This document shows, in pieces, positions 1 through 8,962 of a stretch of 64,000 bases of DNA. The DNA is taken from the NCBI RefSeq assembly GCF_017303215.1, contig NZ_JAEMWU010000001.1, forward strand, positions 372,001-436,000. Direction: 5' to 3'. How positions within the stretch are numbered: the first letter of the stretch is position 1; every line of letters begins with the position of its first letter. The DNA comes from Microbacterium esteraromaticum (lineage in GTDB: Bacteria > Actinomycetota > Actinomycetes > Actinomycetales > Microbacteriaceae). The notes beneath the pieces were generated by a model. It ran no database searches. It saw only the letters and a program-made list of their open reading frames with translations, and was not told the DNA's origin. The position numbers and the translations under genes are program-made.

Positions 1-637
1 CACCATTGAGGTAGGCGTTGAGTTCGGCGTAGGCCAGTGCGCGCTCCGAAATGTCGGTGGCGACAACCGCGCCGGCATGACGAGAGACCAGCAGGGCCTG
101 GATGCCACAGCCCGTGCCGAGATCAAGCGCGCGCTCCACGGGCGTCGGGATGACGAGTTCGGCCAGCGTGCGCGACGCACCGCCCACGCCGAGCACGTGA
201 TCGGCGGGCAGTGCCCCTCCGAGCGCGCCCTCATCGAGATCGCTGGCGATCCACCATTCGCCCACGCCGTCGGCATCCACGAACGACTGCGGGGTGATCA
301 GCGCCAGTGGCGCGACCCGATCGTCTTCCCGCGCGGCCAACCCCATCGCCACCAGTCCGTCGATCCCCGTGCGCGGCAGCGCGCGCTCGACGACGCGAAG
401 CGCCTGCGGCATCCCGAGAACCCAGAACCGGCCCAGCGTTGACAGCGGATCATCCCGGTCGGCCAGTGCCCGCAGGATCGGTGAGCGTAGCCCCCGGGCG
501 AGCGCGTCGTCGGCCTCGCTCCCCCACAAGGTGCGCAACGCATCCGAGCGGAAGTCGGCGGCATCCAGATCGGCGGCGAGAGCCTGCGCGAGAACGAGAT
601 CAGGGCGGGGGCGGGAGTGGTCCGGCACGGGCGTCAC
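1..637 (-). CDS. Class I SAM-dependent methyltransferase, C-terminus cut off by the window edge
   Basis: Minus-strand reading frame open from about 637 to the left edge, so only the N-terminal 212 residues are present. Residues 171-182 read LDLGTGCGIQAL, a glycine-rich SAM-binding motif I, followed by an acidic motif-II-like segment (VVATDISERA). The roughly 170 residues before it resemble the DUF7059-type N-terminal domain found on actinobacterial N5-glutamine/N6-adenine-like methyltransferases. The NPPY motif that would identify the methylated substrate lies outside the window. A GTG at 637 or one at 628 could be the start; neither has a clear ribosome binding site. It is divergent from the gene at 726. 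The methyltransferase fold is seen in the sequence; the substrate is unknown. Confidence 0.8.
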   Translation of the reverse strand, partial: MTPVPDHSRPRPDLVLAQALAADLDAADFRSDALRTLWGSEADDALARGLRSPILRALADRDDPLSTLGRFWVLGMPQALRVVERALPRTGIDGLVAMGLAAREDDRVAPLALITPQSFVDADGVGEWWIASDLDEGALGGALPADHVLGVGGASRTLAELVIPTPVERALDLGTGCGIQALLVSRHAGAVVATDISERALAYAELNAYLNG

Positions 638-725
638 TCTACGCGCCTTCAGGGTTTCGCACGGCTTCCCGCCTAGACTCGGGGGCGTCGTCCTCGCCGC
701 TTCCTTGGCGTCGACGACCCCGATC

Positions 726-2840
726 ATGACCACGACGCACCTTCGCGAAGCCTCACGACCGCGCGCGCGCCGGCTGTTGAGCCGCCTCGCCGCGGCGATC
801 GTCGTCGGCACCCTCGCCTTCGGTGGCGCGTCCGCGGCATCCGCCGACGACGAGACGGATGCTCCCACACCGGCCGACCCCATCGTGCGGCTGTCGGTCT
901 CGACCGGATCGGGCACGCCCACCGCGCCGGGCGGCCCGCTGGTGAGCACCATCACGGTCACGAATGACACCTCGTCGCCGCTCAGCGCCGGAACGGTGTC
1001 GCTGCAGGTCGGTCGGGATGCCCTCGCCGACGGTGAGGCCCTCGACCAGTGGCTGGACGACGATGCGACCAGCGCCCCTTTCCACACCCTGGCGAGCGAA
1101 GCGACCCCGGTCATCGATCGCGAGGCGTCCGGCACCGTGAACGTCGTGGTGGATGCCGTCGAGCTCGGCGATCTCGACGCGGGCGTCTACCCCGTCAGAG
1201 CTCGGCTGTCGGGGGCCTCGACGCAAGTCTCGGGCGAGGATGCCCTGCAGTGGAACCTGACCGCGAGCACCGTGCTGGTCATCGCCGAGTCCACCGCGCG
1301 CAACAGCGCCGTTCTCGTGCCGATCACCGCAACCCCCGAGAGCGGTTCGCTGCTCACGGCCGACGAGCTCTCGGCCTTGACGGCCGAGGGTGGCGCCCTC
1401 GCCGGCCAGCTCGATGCGGTCTCAGGCACGACCGCCGTGCTGGCGATCGACCCGGCGATCCCGGCCGCGATCCGGATTCTCGGAACCCGGGCCCCCGACA
1501 CCGCGACACGCTGGCTGAGCGAGCTCGAAGCGCTGCCGAACGAAGTGTTCGCCCTACAGTTCGGTGACGCGGATGCCACGGTGCAGGCTCACGCCGGGTT
1601 GCCCGAGCCCCTCGCCACCCCTGACCTGACTCCACTGCTGCTGGCCGATGACTTCCCGCCGGCGGAAGAGCTCGTCGACGCCACCCCCGCGCCCACGTCC
1701 ACGGCGGATGCCGAAGCGACCTTCCCCGACAACGAGCAGCTCACGACCCTCATCGGCGCCGAACAGGGCCTGCTCTGGCCGCGGTCAGACGTCACCACGG
1801 CCGACCTGGCGGTGTTCGGCGACTACTTCGGCGAGGACGTCACAACGATCCTGCCCTCGACGTCGTTCATCGGCGCGTCAGCGGGACGCATGACCGTCGA
1901 CGGTCACGACGCTCTGGTCGCCGATGCGACAGCATCCGCTCGTCTCTCGGCCGCCGTCGAGGCGACCGATCCCGCCGTGCTCGATCGGGAGCTCACCGCC
2001 GCGGCCGGCCACCTGTTCTTCGCGGCCGGCGGCGCGACCCCCACGATCCTGGCGCTCGACCGTTCCGAGACGCGATCGCCCTCTGCCGTGCGCGCGGCTC
2101 TCAGCGCTTTCGCCTCGCCCGCTGTCACGCTCGATGAGCTGCGGGCAGCGCCGCCGTCATCCGCGACGCCGACGCGGGCCGATTCCATCGACCGCGTCCC
2201 CGGGCTGAACGCGATGCTCGCCGATGAGGAGCGACTCACCGAGTTCGCCACCATTCTCACCGAGCCCGCGCAACTGCTCAGTCCCACCCGCATCCGCGTT
2301 CTGCGCGCAATCGGGGTCGGACTGGACGACGCCGCGTTCACCGCCGCCGTCGCTGCTCAGGAAGAGCGGGCGCGCACCACCCTCGACGCGGTGGGCATCC
2401 AGCAGCCGAAGCCCGTGCAGCTGTTCACGTCTGCGGCGCCCCTGCCGGTGTGGGTGCGCAACGATCTGCCGTGGGACGTGAACCTCTCACTGCTCGGCAC
2501 GCCGTCAGACCTGCGCCTTGACATCCAGCCGGTCACCGAGGTGACGGCACCCCCGGCGGGCAGCACCCGTGTCGACATCCCCATCGAGGCCCGCGTCGCC
2601 AGCGGCGACGTGCAGGTGACCTTCCGTCTCGCCAGCCCCACCGGTGTCCCGATCGGCCAGGCGGCGACCGCCGACGTCACGCTGCGCGCCGACTGGGAGG
2701 GCATCGGCCTCGGCATTCTCGGCGGCGTGATCGCGCTGCTGCTCGTGCTCGGAACGATCCGCACCGTGCGCCGTCGGCGCACACAATCGGATGCTACCGA
2801 CGAAGCCGAACCCGCTATCGACGACGCAGGAGAACGATGA
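726..2840 (+). CDS. DUF6049 family exported, membrane-anchored protein
   Basis: 704 residues. The start at 726 puts a signal peptide at the N-terminus: an arginine-rich n-region, a hydrophobic stretch (LAAAIVVGTLAFGGASAASA), then an Asp/Pro-rich mature start. Upstream in-frame sequence belongs to the divergent neighbour and was excluded. The body is a long extracytoplasmic region, and the C-terminus has one transmembrane helix (GIGLGILGGVIALLLVLGTI) followed by a basic cytoplasmic tail. The stop overlaps the murJ start (ATGA), so the two are translationally coupled, which suggests a role in envelope or peptidoglycan assembly. Family recognition rests on length, topology and position before murJ; no enzymatic motif was seen. 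A -10-like TAGACT lies at 674-679. Confidence 0.75.
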   Translation: MTTTHLREASRPRARRLLSRLAAAIVVGTLAFGGASAASADDETDAPTPADPIVRLSVSTGSGTPTAPGGPLVSTITVTNDTSSPLSAGTVSLQVGRDALADGEALDQWLDDDATSAPFHTLASEATPVIDREASGTVNVVVDAVELGDLDAGVYPVRARLSGASTQVSGEDALQWNLTASTVLVIAESTARNSAVLVPITATPESGSLLTADELSALTAEGGALAGQLDAVSGTTAVLAIDPAIPAAIRILGTRAPDTATRWLSELEALPNEVFALQFGDADATVQAHAGLPEPLATPDLTPLLLADDFPPAEELVDATPAPTSTADAEATFPDNEQLTTLIGAEQGLLWPRSDVTTADLAVFGDYFGEDVTTILPSTSFIGASAGRMTVDGHDALVADATASARLSAAVEATDPAVLDRELTAAAGHLFFAAGGATPTILALDRSETRSPSAVRAALSAFASPAVTLDELRAAPPSSATPTRADSIDRVPGLNAMLADEERLTEFATILTEPAQLLSPTRIRVLRAIGVGLDDAAFTAAVAAQEERARTTLDAVGIQQPKPVQLFTSAAPLPVWVRNDLPWDVNLSLLGTPSDLRLDIQPVTEVTAPPAGSTRVDIPIEARVASGDVQVTFRLASPTGVPIGQAATADVTLRADWEGIGLGILGGVIALLLVLGTIRTVRRRRTQSDATDEAEPAIDDAGER

Positions 2841-4456
2841 CCAGTCTCGGCCGCGCCAGCGCCATCCTCGGAGCGGGCACCCTGATCTCGCGCGTCACCG
2901 GCCTGATCCGGACCATTGTCCTCGTCGCGGCGATCGGCAGTATCGGTCAGGCCAGCGACGCGTTCGCGGTCGCGAACCAGCTGCCGAACAACGTCTTCAC
3001 GATCATCCAGACCGGCATCCTCACCGCCGTGATCATCCCGCAGATCGTGCGCTCGGCCAGCCACAAGGACGGCGGCAGCGCCTACATCTCAAAGCTGTTC
3101 ACGCTCGGCACCGTCGTGTTCCTCGCGGTAACCGCCCTGGCGATGGTCATCGCCCCGTGGCTGGTCGCGCTGTACGGCGAGAAGTTCAGCGCCGACCAGC
3201 TCGCCCTGGCCACTGCGTTCGCGTACTGGTGCCTGCCGCAGATCTTCTTCTACGGCTTGTACGCGCTGATCGGCGAGACCCTCAACGCCAAGCGGGTATT
3301 CGGCCCGTACACGTGGACCCCGGTCGCGAACAACATCATCTCGATCGCCGGGTTCCTGATCTTCATCGCGCTGTTCGGCGGCAACCAGAACATCGTCGAT
3401 GCGTGGGATCCGACCATGATCGCCGTCCTTGGCGGCACGGCCACTCTCGGTATCGCCGTGCAGGCAGGGCTGCTGCTGTTCGCCTGGCGGCGCACCGGTC
3501 TCAGCCTGCGCCCCGACTTCCGCTGGCGCGGTGTGGGCCTGCGGCAGGTCGGCGGGCTCGCGGGCTGGACCTTCCTGATGGTCATCGCCGGTCAGATCGC
3601 GGGCCTGATCCAGACCCGCGTGGTCTCGGACGCGTCCGGCGAGCACCCGTCCACGGCACTGATGATGGCCGCCTGGCTGGTGTTCATGCTGCCGTACTCG
3701 ATCTTCGCGATCTCGATCGGCACCCCGTACTTCACCCAGATCGCTGAGCACGCCGCCGAGGGTCGCGACGACGATGTACGCAGCGACGTCGCCCAGTGCA
3801 TCCGTGCCGTGTCGCTGTTCGTCGTCGGCTCGGGCGTGGCCCTGGCCGTCGCCGCCGTCCCCGCCACCCGGATCTTCACCGACAGCGCTGAGCAGGCCGT
3901 GCAGGCCGCGCCCGTGCTGGTCTGCTACCTGGTCGGGTTGCTGCCGTTGTCGGTGCTGTTCATCGTGCAGCGCGCGTTCTACGCCTACGGCGACACCCGC
4001 ACACCGTTCCTGTTCACTCTCGTGCAGGTCGCACTGATCATCGGCTTCTCGTACATCGCCGCCGCGGTCGCCCCGCTCAGTCAGCTCGCCGCCGCCGTCG
4101 CCCTGGGGCAGTCGCTGGCCGGACTCGTGCAGACGATCATCGCCGTCTGGATCCTGCGCAACCGCCTCGGCGGACTTCAGCTGCCGCAGACCCTGCTGTC
4201 GCTCGGGCGCTTCTTCATCGCCGCGATCCCCGCCGGCTTCGCCGGGTGGGGCCTGTACGTGCTGATGGGTGCCGGCGCGGGCTGGACCGCCGGGCAGACC
4301 GGCAACACCCTTGTCGACAAGCTCTTGGGTGCCGTCGGCACCGGCGTGGTCGGACTGGCCGCCGTCATCGTCTACGGCATCGTCCTGCTGTTGCTGCGCG
4401 CACCCGAGCTGTCGGCGGTGACGCGCCTTACCCGCCGCTTCCTGCCCTCGCGCTGA
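2837..4456 (+). CDS. murJ: Lipid II flippase MurJ (MviN family)
   Basis: 539 residues, a polytopic membrane protein of the MATE/MOP-type flippase fold that moves lipid II across the membrane for peptidoglycan synthesis. The N-terminus (ILGAGTLISRVTGLIRTIVL) is the characteristic first helix with the conserved SRxxGLIR pattern. About 14 hydrophobic segments follow through to residue 525. It lacks the large C-terminal extension (pseudokinase-like and extracytoplasmic) of mycobacterial MviN, so it is the short actinobacterial form. It starts within the stop codon of the DUF6049 gene (4-bp overlap). The next gene, trxB, begins 106 bp downstream and probably has its own promoter. Confidence 0.93.
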   Translation: MTSLGRASAILGAGTLISRVTGLIRTIVLVAAIGSIGQASDAFAVANQLPNNVFTIIQTGILTAVIIPQIVRSASHKDGGSAYISKLFTLGTVVFLAVTALAMVIAPWLVALYGEKFSADQLALATAFAYWCLPQIFFYGLYALIGETLNAKRVFGPYTWTPVANNIISIAGFLIFIALFGGNQNIVDAWDPTMIAVLGGTATLGIAVQAGLLLFAWRRTGLSLRPDFRWRGVGLRQVGGLAGWTFLMVIAGQIAGLIQTRVVSDASGEHPSTALMMAAWLVFMLPYSIFAISIGTPYFTQIAEHAAEGRDDDVRSDVAQCIRAVSLFVVGSGVALAVAAVPATRIFTDSAEQAVQAAPVLVCYLVGLLPLSVLFIVQRAFYAYGDTRTPFLFTLVQVALIIGFSYIAAAVAPLSQLAAAVALGQSLAGLVQTIIAVWILRNRLGGLQLPQTLLSLGRFFIAAIPAGFAGWGLYVLMGAGAGWTAGQTGNTLVDKLLGAVGTGVVGLAAVIVYGIVLLLLRAPELSAVTRLTRRFLPSR

Positions 4457-4562
4457 TCCGAAGCTGCTCTCGCCGTACCCAGCGGGCGGGAATGTCGCGC
4501 GGTTACGATTGGTTCTATCCAGTCGGTGCGGATATTCCAGCATCCGCGATCAAGGAGAGCAC

Positions 4563-5531
4563 ATGCGTCAGGTCATCATCATCGGCTCCGGTCCCGCTGG
4601 GTTCAGCGCGGCCATCTACGCGGCGCGCGCAAATCTGCAGCCGCTTCTGATCGCGAGCAGCGTGCAGGTCGGCGGTGAGCTGATGAACACCACCGACGTT
4701 GAGAACTTCCCTGGCTTCCCCGAGGGCATCCTCGGCCCCGACCTGATGACCAAGATGCAGGAGCAGGCCGAGAAGTTCGGCACCGAGATCGTCTACGACG
4801 ACGTCGTCGAGCTCGACGTCGACGGCCCCGTCAAGAAGGTCACGCTCGGCGGTGGCGCCGTGCACGAGGCATCCACCATCATCTACGCGACAGGCTCGGC
4901 CTACCGCAAGCTCGGCATCGAGGGCGAAGAGCGCCTCTCGGGCTACGGCGTCTCGTGGTGCGCGACCTGCGACGGCTTCTTCTTCCGCGAGAAGACCATC
5001 GCCGTGGTCGGCGGCGGCGACTCCGCCATGGAAGAGGCGACGTTCCTGACCCGTTTCGCGTCGAAGGTGTACGTCATCCACCGCAAGGACACCCTGCGCG
5101 CCTCGAAGATCATGCAGGAACGCGCGTTCGCGAACGACAAGATCGAGTTCATCTGGAACACCGAGGTCGCCGAGGTGCTCGGTGGCGACGCCGTCTCGGG
5201 CGTGCAGCTGCGCTCGACCGTCGACGGATCGCTGCGCGAGCTCGAGCTCGACGGACTGTTCATCGCGATCGGCAACGACCCGCGCACCCACCTGGTGCAC
5301 GACAAGCTGAAGCTCACCGAAGACGGCACAATCTGGGTCGACGGTCGCTCGTCGCGCACCTCGGTGCCGGGCATCTTCGCCGCCGGCGATGTCATCGATC
5401 CCACCTACCGTCAGGCGGCAACCGCCGCCGGCTCGGGTGTCGTCGCCGCCCTCGATGCTGAGCACTTCATCGCCGACCTCGAAGACGCTGCGGCAGCCAC
5501 GCCGTCCGCCGCTGAGGTCCTCGCCGGCTGA
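4563..5531 (+). CDS. trxB: Thioredoxin-disulfide reductase
   Basis: 322 residues. NADPH-dependent FAD enzyme that reduces thioredoxin. An N-terminal FAD-binding GSGPAG occurs at residues 8-13, the redox-active CATC at 133-136, an NADPH-binding GGGDSAMEEA at 150-159, and the C-terminal FAD motif (GIFAAGDV) near residue 275. Length matches the low-molecular-weight bacterial family. The start at 4563 is set by AAGGAG at 4552-4557; an in-frame start further upstream has no such site. The C-terminus carries a short Ala-rich tail (EDAAAATPSAAEVLAG) beyond the usual end. It lies 61 bp upstream of trxA, forming a thioredoxin-system operon. Confidence 0.97.
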   Translation: MRQVIIIGSGPAGFSAAIYAARANLQPLLIASSVQVGGELMNTTDVENFPGFPEGILGPDLMTKMQEQAEKFGTEIVYDDVVELDVDGPVKKVTLGGGAVHEASTIIYATGSAYRKLGIEGEERLSGYGVSWCATCDGFFFREKTIAVVGGGDSAMEEATFLTRFASKVYVIHRKDTLRASKIMQERAFANDKIEFIWNTEVAEVLGGDAVSGVQLRSTVDGSLRELELDGLFIAIGNDPRTHLVHDKLKLTEDGTIWVDGRSSRTSVPGIFAAGDVIDPTYRQAATAAGSGVVAALDAEHFIADLEDAAAATPSAAEVLAG

Positions 5532-5592
5532 GGCCGGGAACATTCCGTCCACGCCCGGCGTTCGACCGGGTGACACCGAACAAGGAGATGCA

Positions 5593-5916
5593 ATGACTGC
5601 CAAGGCAACCACGCAGGCCACCTGGGAACAGGACGTGCTGCAGGCCGATGGTCCGGTGCTGGTCGACTTCTGGGCGGCATGGTGCGGTCCGTGCCGCATG
5701 GTCGCACCGGTGCTCGACGAGATCCAGGCCGAGAACCCCGAGAAGATCACCATTCTCAAGCTCAACGTCGACGAGAACCCCGACCTCGCGATGAAGTACC
5801 AGATCACCTCGATCCCCGCGATGAAGGTGTTCCAGGGCGGCGAGGTGAAGGCGACCATCATCGGCGCCAAGCCCAAGCCCGCACTCCTGCAGGATCTCGC
5901 GCCGTTCATCGGCTGA
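5593..5916 (+). CDS. trxA: Thioredoxin
   Basis: 107 residues, the usual size of a single-domain thioredoxin. The active site WCGPC is at residues 30-34 and the cis-proline segment SIPAMKVFQGG is present near residues 72-82. It accepts electrons from the TrxB encoded just upstream and reduces cytoplasmic protein disulfides. The start at 5593 is preceded by AAGGAG at 5582-5587. A strong hairpin at 5932-5967 ends the operon. This trxB-trxA pair near the origin is standard for Actinomycetota. Confidence 0.97.
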   Translation: MTAKATTQATWEQDVLQADGPVLVDFWAAWCGPCRMVAPVLDEIQAENPEKITILKLNVDENPDLAMKYQITSIPAMKVFQGGEVKATIIGAKPKPALLQDLAPFIG

Positions 5917-5931
5917 TCCTCCCCTGATCGA

Positions 5932-5967
5932 CGAAAGCCCGCCACCTCTCGAGGTGGCGGGCTTTCG
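5932..5967 (+). terminator. Hairpin terminator after trxBA
   Basis: Perfect inverted repeat with 17-nt arms (CGAAAGCCCGCCACCTC and its complement) separated by two bases, 15 bp after the trxA stop. The arm ends in a T-rich run (CTTTCGTGTT). It probably works in both directions, because the gene at 6076-6366 converges on it. Confidence 0.8.
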
Positions 5968-5993
5968 TGTTCTCGGATGCTGCCGTCCAGCGT

Positions 5994-6063
5994 TCAGTGG
6001 CGCAGGCCGTGCTCAGTGGCGCAGGCCGTGCTCAGTGGCGCAGGCCGTGCTCAGTGGCGCAGG
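5994..6063. repeat. 19-bp tandem repeat, 3.7 copies
   Basis: Unit TCAGTGGCGCAGGCCGTGC occurs three times without mismatch at 5994-6012, 6013-6031 and 6032-6050, then 13 bases of a fourth copy. It lies between the trxA terminator and the end of the small minus-strand gene at 6076-6366, and is not part of any credible gene. Array length may vary between strains. Confidence 0.95.
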
Positions 6064-6075
6064 CGGTACCGCGGC

Positions 6076-6366
6076 TCAGGCGGCGAGCATCCGCCACACG
6101 GTGGGACTGAGCTCGGGGTACTCCAACGCGATGCGGCGCAGGACGCCGTCGTTCCATCCGCGGTCCGCGATCGTGCCGCCTTGATCGGCTGCGACGTCGG
6201 CGCGCAGCAACAACACGACCAGTTCGTCGGTCGTGGGAAGCTCGCTCATGAAGTCCCACGGGTCCTCACCGAAGCGCAGACGCTCGTGCACGAGCACCGA
6301 CCGCTCATCGGCGGCCTCGGCGCGCAGCACCTCTAGGCTGGCTCGGCGCGGAAAGTCATCACTCAC
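6076..6366 (-). CDS. Small conserved-looking hypothetical protein
   Basis: 96 residues from a GTG start at 6366. The product is soluble and acidic, with a charged N-terminus (MSDDFPRRASLEVLRAEAAD), a DPWDFMSELPTTDELVVLLL segment and no membrane helix, signal peptide or recognised motif. It is read in the same direction as the MFS gene ending at 6376 whose coding region precedes it by only 9 bp, so it is probably the last gene of that transcript. I do not recognise a family. Codon usage is like that of its neighbours and the frame uses most of the interval, which supports it as a real gene. Confidence 0.6.
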   Translation of the reverse strand: MSDDFPRRASLEVLRAEAADERSVLVHERLRFGEDPWDFMSELPTTDELVVLLLRADVAADQGGTIADRGWNDGVLRRIALEYPELSPTVWRMLAA

Positions 6367-6375
6367 CCATCAAGC

Positions 6376-7833
6376 CTACGCGCGATAACGAGCACCCCGG
6401 CGTTGCACGATCACTTCCTCGGTCATCGATTCGAGCTCGCGCCCCTTGGTCTCGGCGACCTTGAAGTACACGAAGAAGAACGACAGCAACGCGAAGAACG
6501 CGTAGAAGCCATACGCGAACGTCAGACCGATCTCAGCGAAGGCCGGGAACGTGGTCGAGATGAAGAAGTTCGCCACCCACTGAGCGGCCGCAGCGACCGC
6601 GAGAGCCCCCGCACGGATCGAGTTCGGGAACATCTCCCCCAGAAGCACCCAGACCAGCGGCCCCCACGTCGCCCCGAAGAAGACCACAAAGGCGTTCGCC
6701 GATACCAGCGCGATCGTCGACCACGGCTCGGCCAGCGCGACCTCGCCTGCAGCATCCACCGTCCCGAACGAGAACGCCACGGCCATCAAACCCAGGGTCG
6801 CCGCCATGCCGATCGACCCGACCATCAGCATGAGGCGACGACCGACGCGATCGACGAGCAGGATCGCCACGATCGTCACGACGATGTTCGTCACCGACGT
6901 GATCACGGTGATCGTCAGGGCATCGGACTCATCGAAGCCAACCGATCGCCATAGCGTCGTCGAGTAGTAGAAGATCACGTTGATGCCGACGAACTGCTGG
7001 AACACACTCAGCAGGATGCCGACCCACACGATCGGCTTAAGTCCGAAACGGTGTCCCCGGAGGTCGCGCAGCGACTCCTGCCGCTCGGTGTTGATCGTGC
7101 CAGTGATCTCGTCGATCTTCGCGCCGACGTCGATCTCACCGGTGACATCCGTGAGCACCTGCCCGGCGCGCTCGAGATGGCCACGCGCGACCAGATAGCG
7201 CGGCGACTCAGGCAACCGCAGGGCCATGAGTCCGTAGACGAGAGCCGGGATCGCCTCGGCCATGAACATCCATCGCCACGCCTGCAGGCCCCACAACGAA
7301 CCGGCTGCTCCCCCGGCGAAGTTAGCGAGCATGGCATCCGACAGCAGTGCGACGAAGATGCCCGTCACGATCGCGAGCTGCTGCAGCGAGCCGAGGCGGC
7401 CGCGCACCCGCGCCGGTGACACCTCGGCGATGTACGCCGGCGCGATCACCGACGCCGCGCCCACACCCAGGCCGCCGATCACACGCCAGACGATCAGATC
7501 GATCACACCGAACGCCAGGCCGGATCCGATGGCCGAGATGAAGAACAACACCGCCGCGGTGACCATCGTCGGCACGCGGCCGAGCCTGTTTGCGAGGGGT
7601 CCTGCAAACCAGGCACCCAGTGCGCAACCGATCAACGCCGACGAGACGGCGAATCCCTTCAGCGCGACACCGAGATCGAAGGCGTCAGACAGGGCATCCA
7701 CGGCGCCGTTGATCACGGCCGTGTCGAATCCGAACAGGAATCCACCGAGCGCGGCGGCGATACTGACGCCGATCACACGGCCGTGGATCGCGCCCGGTTG
7801 CCTTGCGTGAGGTTGCCTTGCGTCAGCCATCAT
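6376..7833 (-). CDS. MFS sugar-porter family transporter
   Basis: 485 residues with 12 expected helices. The sequence shows sugar-porter signatures: an N-terminal GFLFGFDTAVINGAV segment, the loop motif NRLGRVPT between helices 2 and 3, PESPRYLVARG before the central loop, DRVGRRLML between helices 8 and 9, and the C-terminal ETKGRELE motif. These match the GalP/XylE/Glf family, which imports hexoses or pentoses by proton symport or facilitated diffusion. The sugar cannot be told from sequence. Two Met codons start it (7833 and 7830). No sugar-metabolism gene lies beside it. Confidence 0.9.
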   Translation of the reverse strand: MMADARQPHARQPGAIHGRVIGVSIAAALGGFLFGFDTAVINGAVDALSDAFDLGVALKGFAVSSALIGCALGAWFAGPLANRLGRVPTMVTAAVLFFISAIGSGLAFGVIDLIVWRVIGGLGVGAASVIAPAYIAEVSPARVRGRLGSLQQLAIVTGIFVALLSDAMLANFAGGAAGSLWGLQAWRWMFMAEAIPALVYGLMALRLPESPRYLVARGHLERAGQVLTDVTGEIDVGAKIDEITGTINTERQESLRDLRGHRFGLKPIVWVGILLSVFQQFVGINVIFYYSTTLWRSVGFDESDALTITVITSVTNIVVTIVAILLVDRVGRRLMLMVGSIGMAATLGLMAVAFSFGTVDAAGEVALAEPWSTIALVSANAFVVFFGATWGPLVWVLLGEMFPNSIRAGALAVAAAAQWVANFFISTTFPAFAEIGLTFAYGFYAFFALLSFFFVYFKVAETKGRELESMTEEVIVQRRGARYRA

Positions 7834-7921
7834 TCCCCCCGGTGCGATCGACAGTATGCAGGTGCCCGGATACTATCCGAGCCGACCCGCTCACGGAAGA
7901 GCGTTCTCGGGGGGCGATGCG

Positions 7922-8962
7922 TCAGCGGCTGCCGTACTCCTCTTCACCGAGCTCGGCGAGAATGCGATTCAGGTCCTGGATCGAGGCGAACTCGATCTTG
8001 ACCTGGCCCTTGCGCGCACCCAGCGCGATCTGCACGCGGGTGTTCAGACGGTCACCAAGCTTGGTCGACACCTCGTCGAGGTATGCACGGCGGGCGCCGG
8101 CCTTCGGCTTGACGGAGCGCGACGAATCGGCCGGAAGACTTTTGGCAGCCGCCTCGGTGGCGCGCACCGAAAGATCCTCGTTCACAACCTTGTCGGCCAG
8201 ACGCTGCATCTGCTCAGGGTCGTCGACCGAGAGAATCGCGCGTGCGTGGCCGGCCGAGAGCACACCGGCAGCGACACGCTGCTGCACCGGAACGGGAAGA
8301 CGCAGCAGACGGATGGTGTTGCTGATCTGCGGGCGCGACCGACCGATGCGAGTGGCCAGCTCTTCTTGCGTGATCCCGAAGTCCTCGAGCAGCTGCTGGT
8401 AGGCAGAGGCCTCTTCTAGCGGGTTGAGCTCCGAACGGTGCAGGTTCTCGAGCAGTGCGTCGCGCAGCAGATCCTCATCGGCGGTCTCGCGCACGATTGC
8501 GGGGATCGCCTCGAGGCCGGCCTCGCGTGCGGCTCGCGTGCGCCGCTCCCCCATGATCAGCTCGTACTCGCCACCGCTGTTGCGGCGGACGACGACGGGC
8601 TGCAGAACGCCGAACTCCTTGACGCTGTGCACGAGCTCGGCGAGGTGGTCCTCGTCGAAGTGGGTGCGCGGCTGGCGGGGGTTGGGGACGATGAGCTTCG
8701 GGTCGACCTGGATCAGGCGGATGCCCGGGATCTCTGCGAGGGCGGCGTCGGCGTCCGTGGTGGTCTCGTCTGTAGCATCCGAGGTCTTGGCCGGACGCGC
8801 GGTCTTTGCCTTGGTCTTGGCATCCGCGGCGTCGGGAGCGACCGTCTCGGTCGCGATCTTGACGTTGCCGGGGAAGAACACGTCGACCGGGCGTTCGGTC
8901 TGATCTGCTGTCGGAATGAGCGCGCCGATGCCCCGTCCGAGTCCAGTGCGTTTGGCCATCAT
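7922..8962 (-). CDS. parB: Chromosome-partitioning protein ParB
   Basis: 346 residues. ParB is a CTP-dependent clamp that loads at parS and spreads on flanking DNA to form the segregation complex with ParA. The N-terminus KRTGLGRGIGALIP is the typical ParA-stimulating region. A low-complexity Ala/Thr/Asp linker follows (about residues 35-75), then the ParB/Srx CTPase domain with GERRTRAAREAG, the helix-turn-helix (TQEELATRIGRSRPQISNTIRLLRLP) that reads parS, and a C-terminal dimerisation domain. It overlaps the parA stop (ATGATG), so the two are coupled. Nine exact copies of its binding sequence lie at 9876-12781. Confidence 0.97.
   Translation of the reverse strand: MMAKRTGLGRGIGALIPTADQTERPVDVFFPGNVKIATETVAPDAADAKTKAKTARPAKTSDATDETTTDADAALAEIPGIRLIQVDPKLIVPNPRQPRTHFDEDHLAELVHSVKEFGVLQPVVVRRNSGGEYELIMGERRTRAAREAGLEAIPAIVRETADEDLLRDALLENLHRSELNPLEEASAYQQLLEDFGITQEELATRIGRSRPQISNTIRLLRLPVPVQQRVAAGVLSAGHARAILSVDDPEQMQRLADKVVNEDLSVRATEAAAKSLPADSSRSVKPKAGARRAYLDEVSTKLGDRLNTRVQIALGARKGQVKIEFASIQDLNRILAELGEEEYGSR

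Noticed and set aside
294..725. Upstream extension of the DUF6049 gene to 294
   Set aside because: It overlaps the divergent methyltransferase and would put an unlikely Arg/Ser-rich segment before a clear signal peptide at 726.
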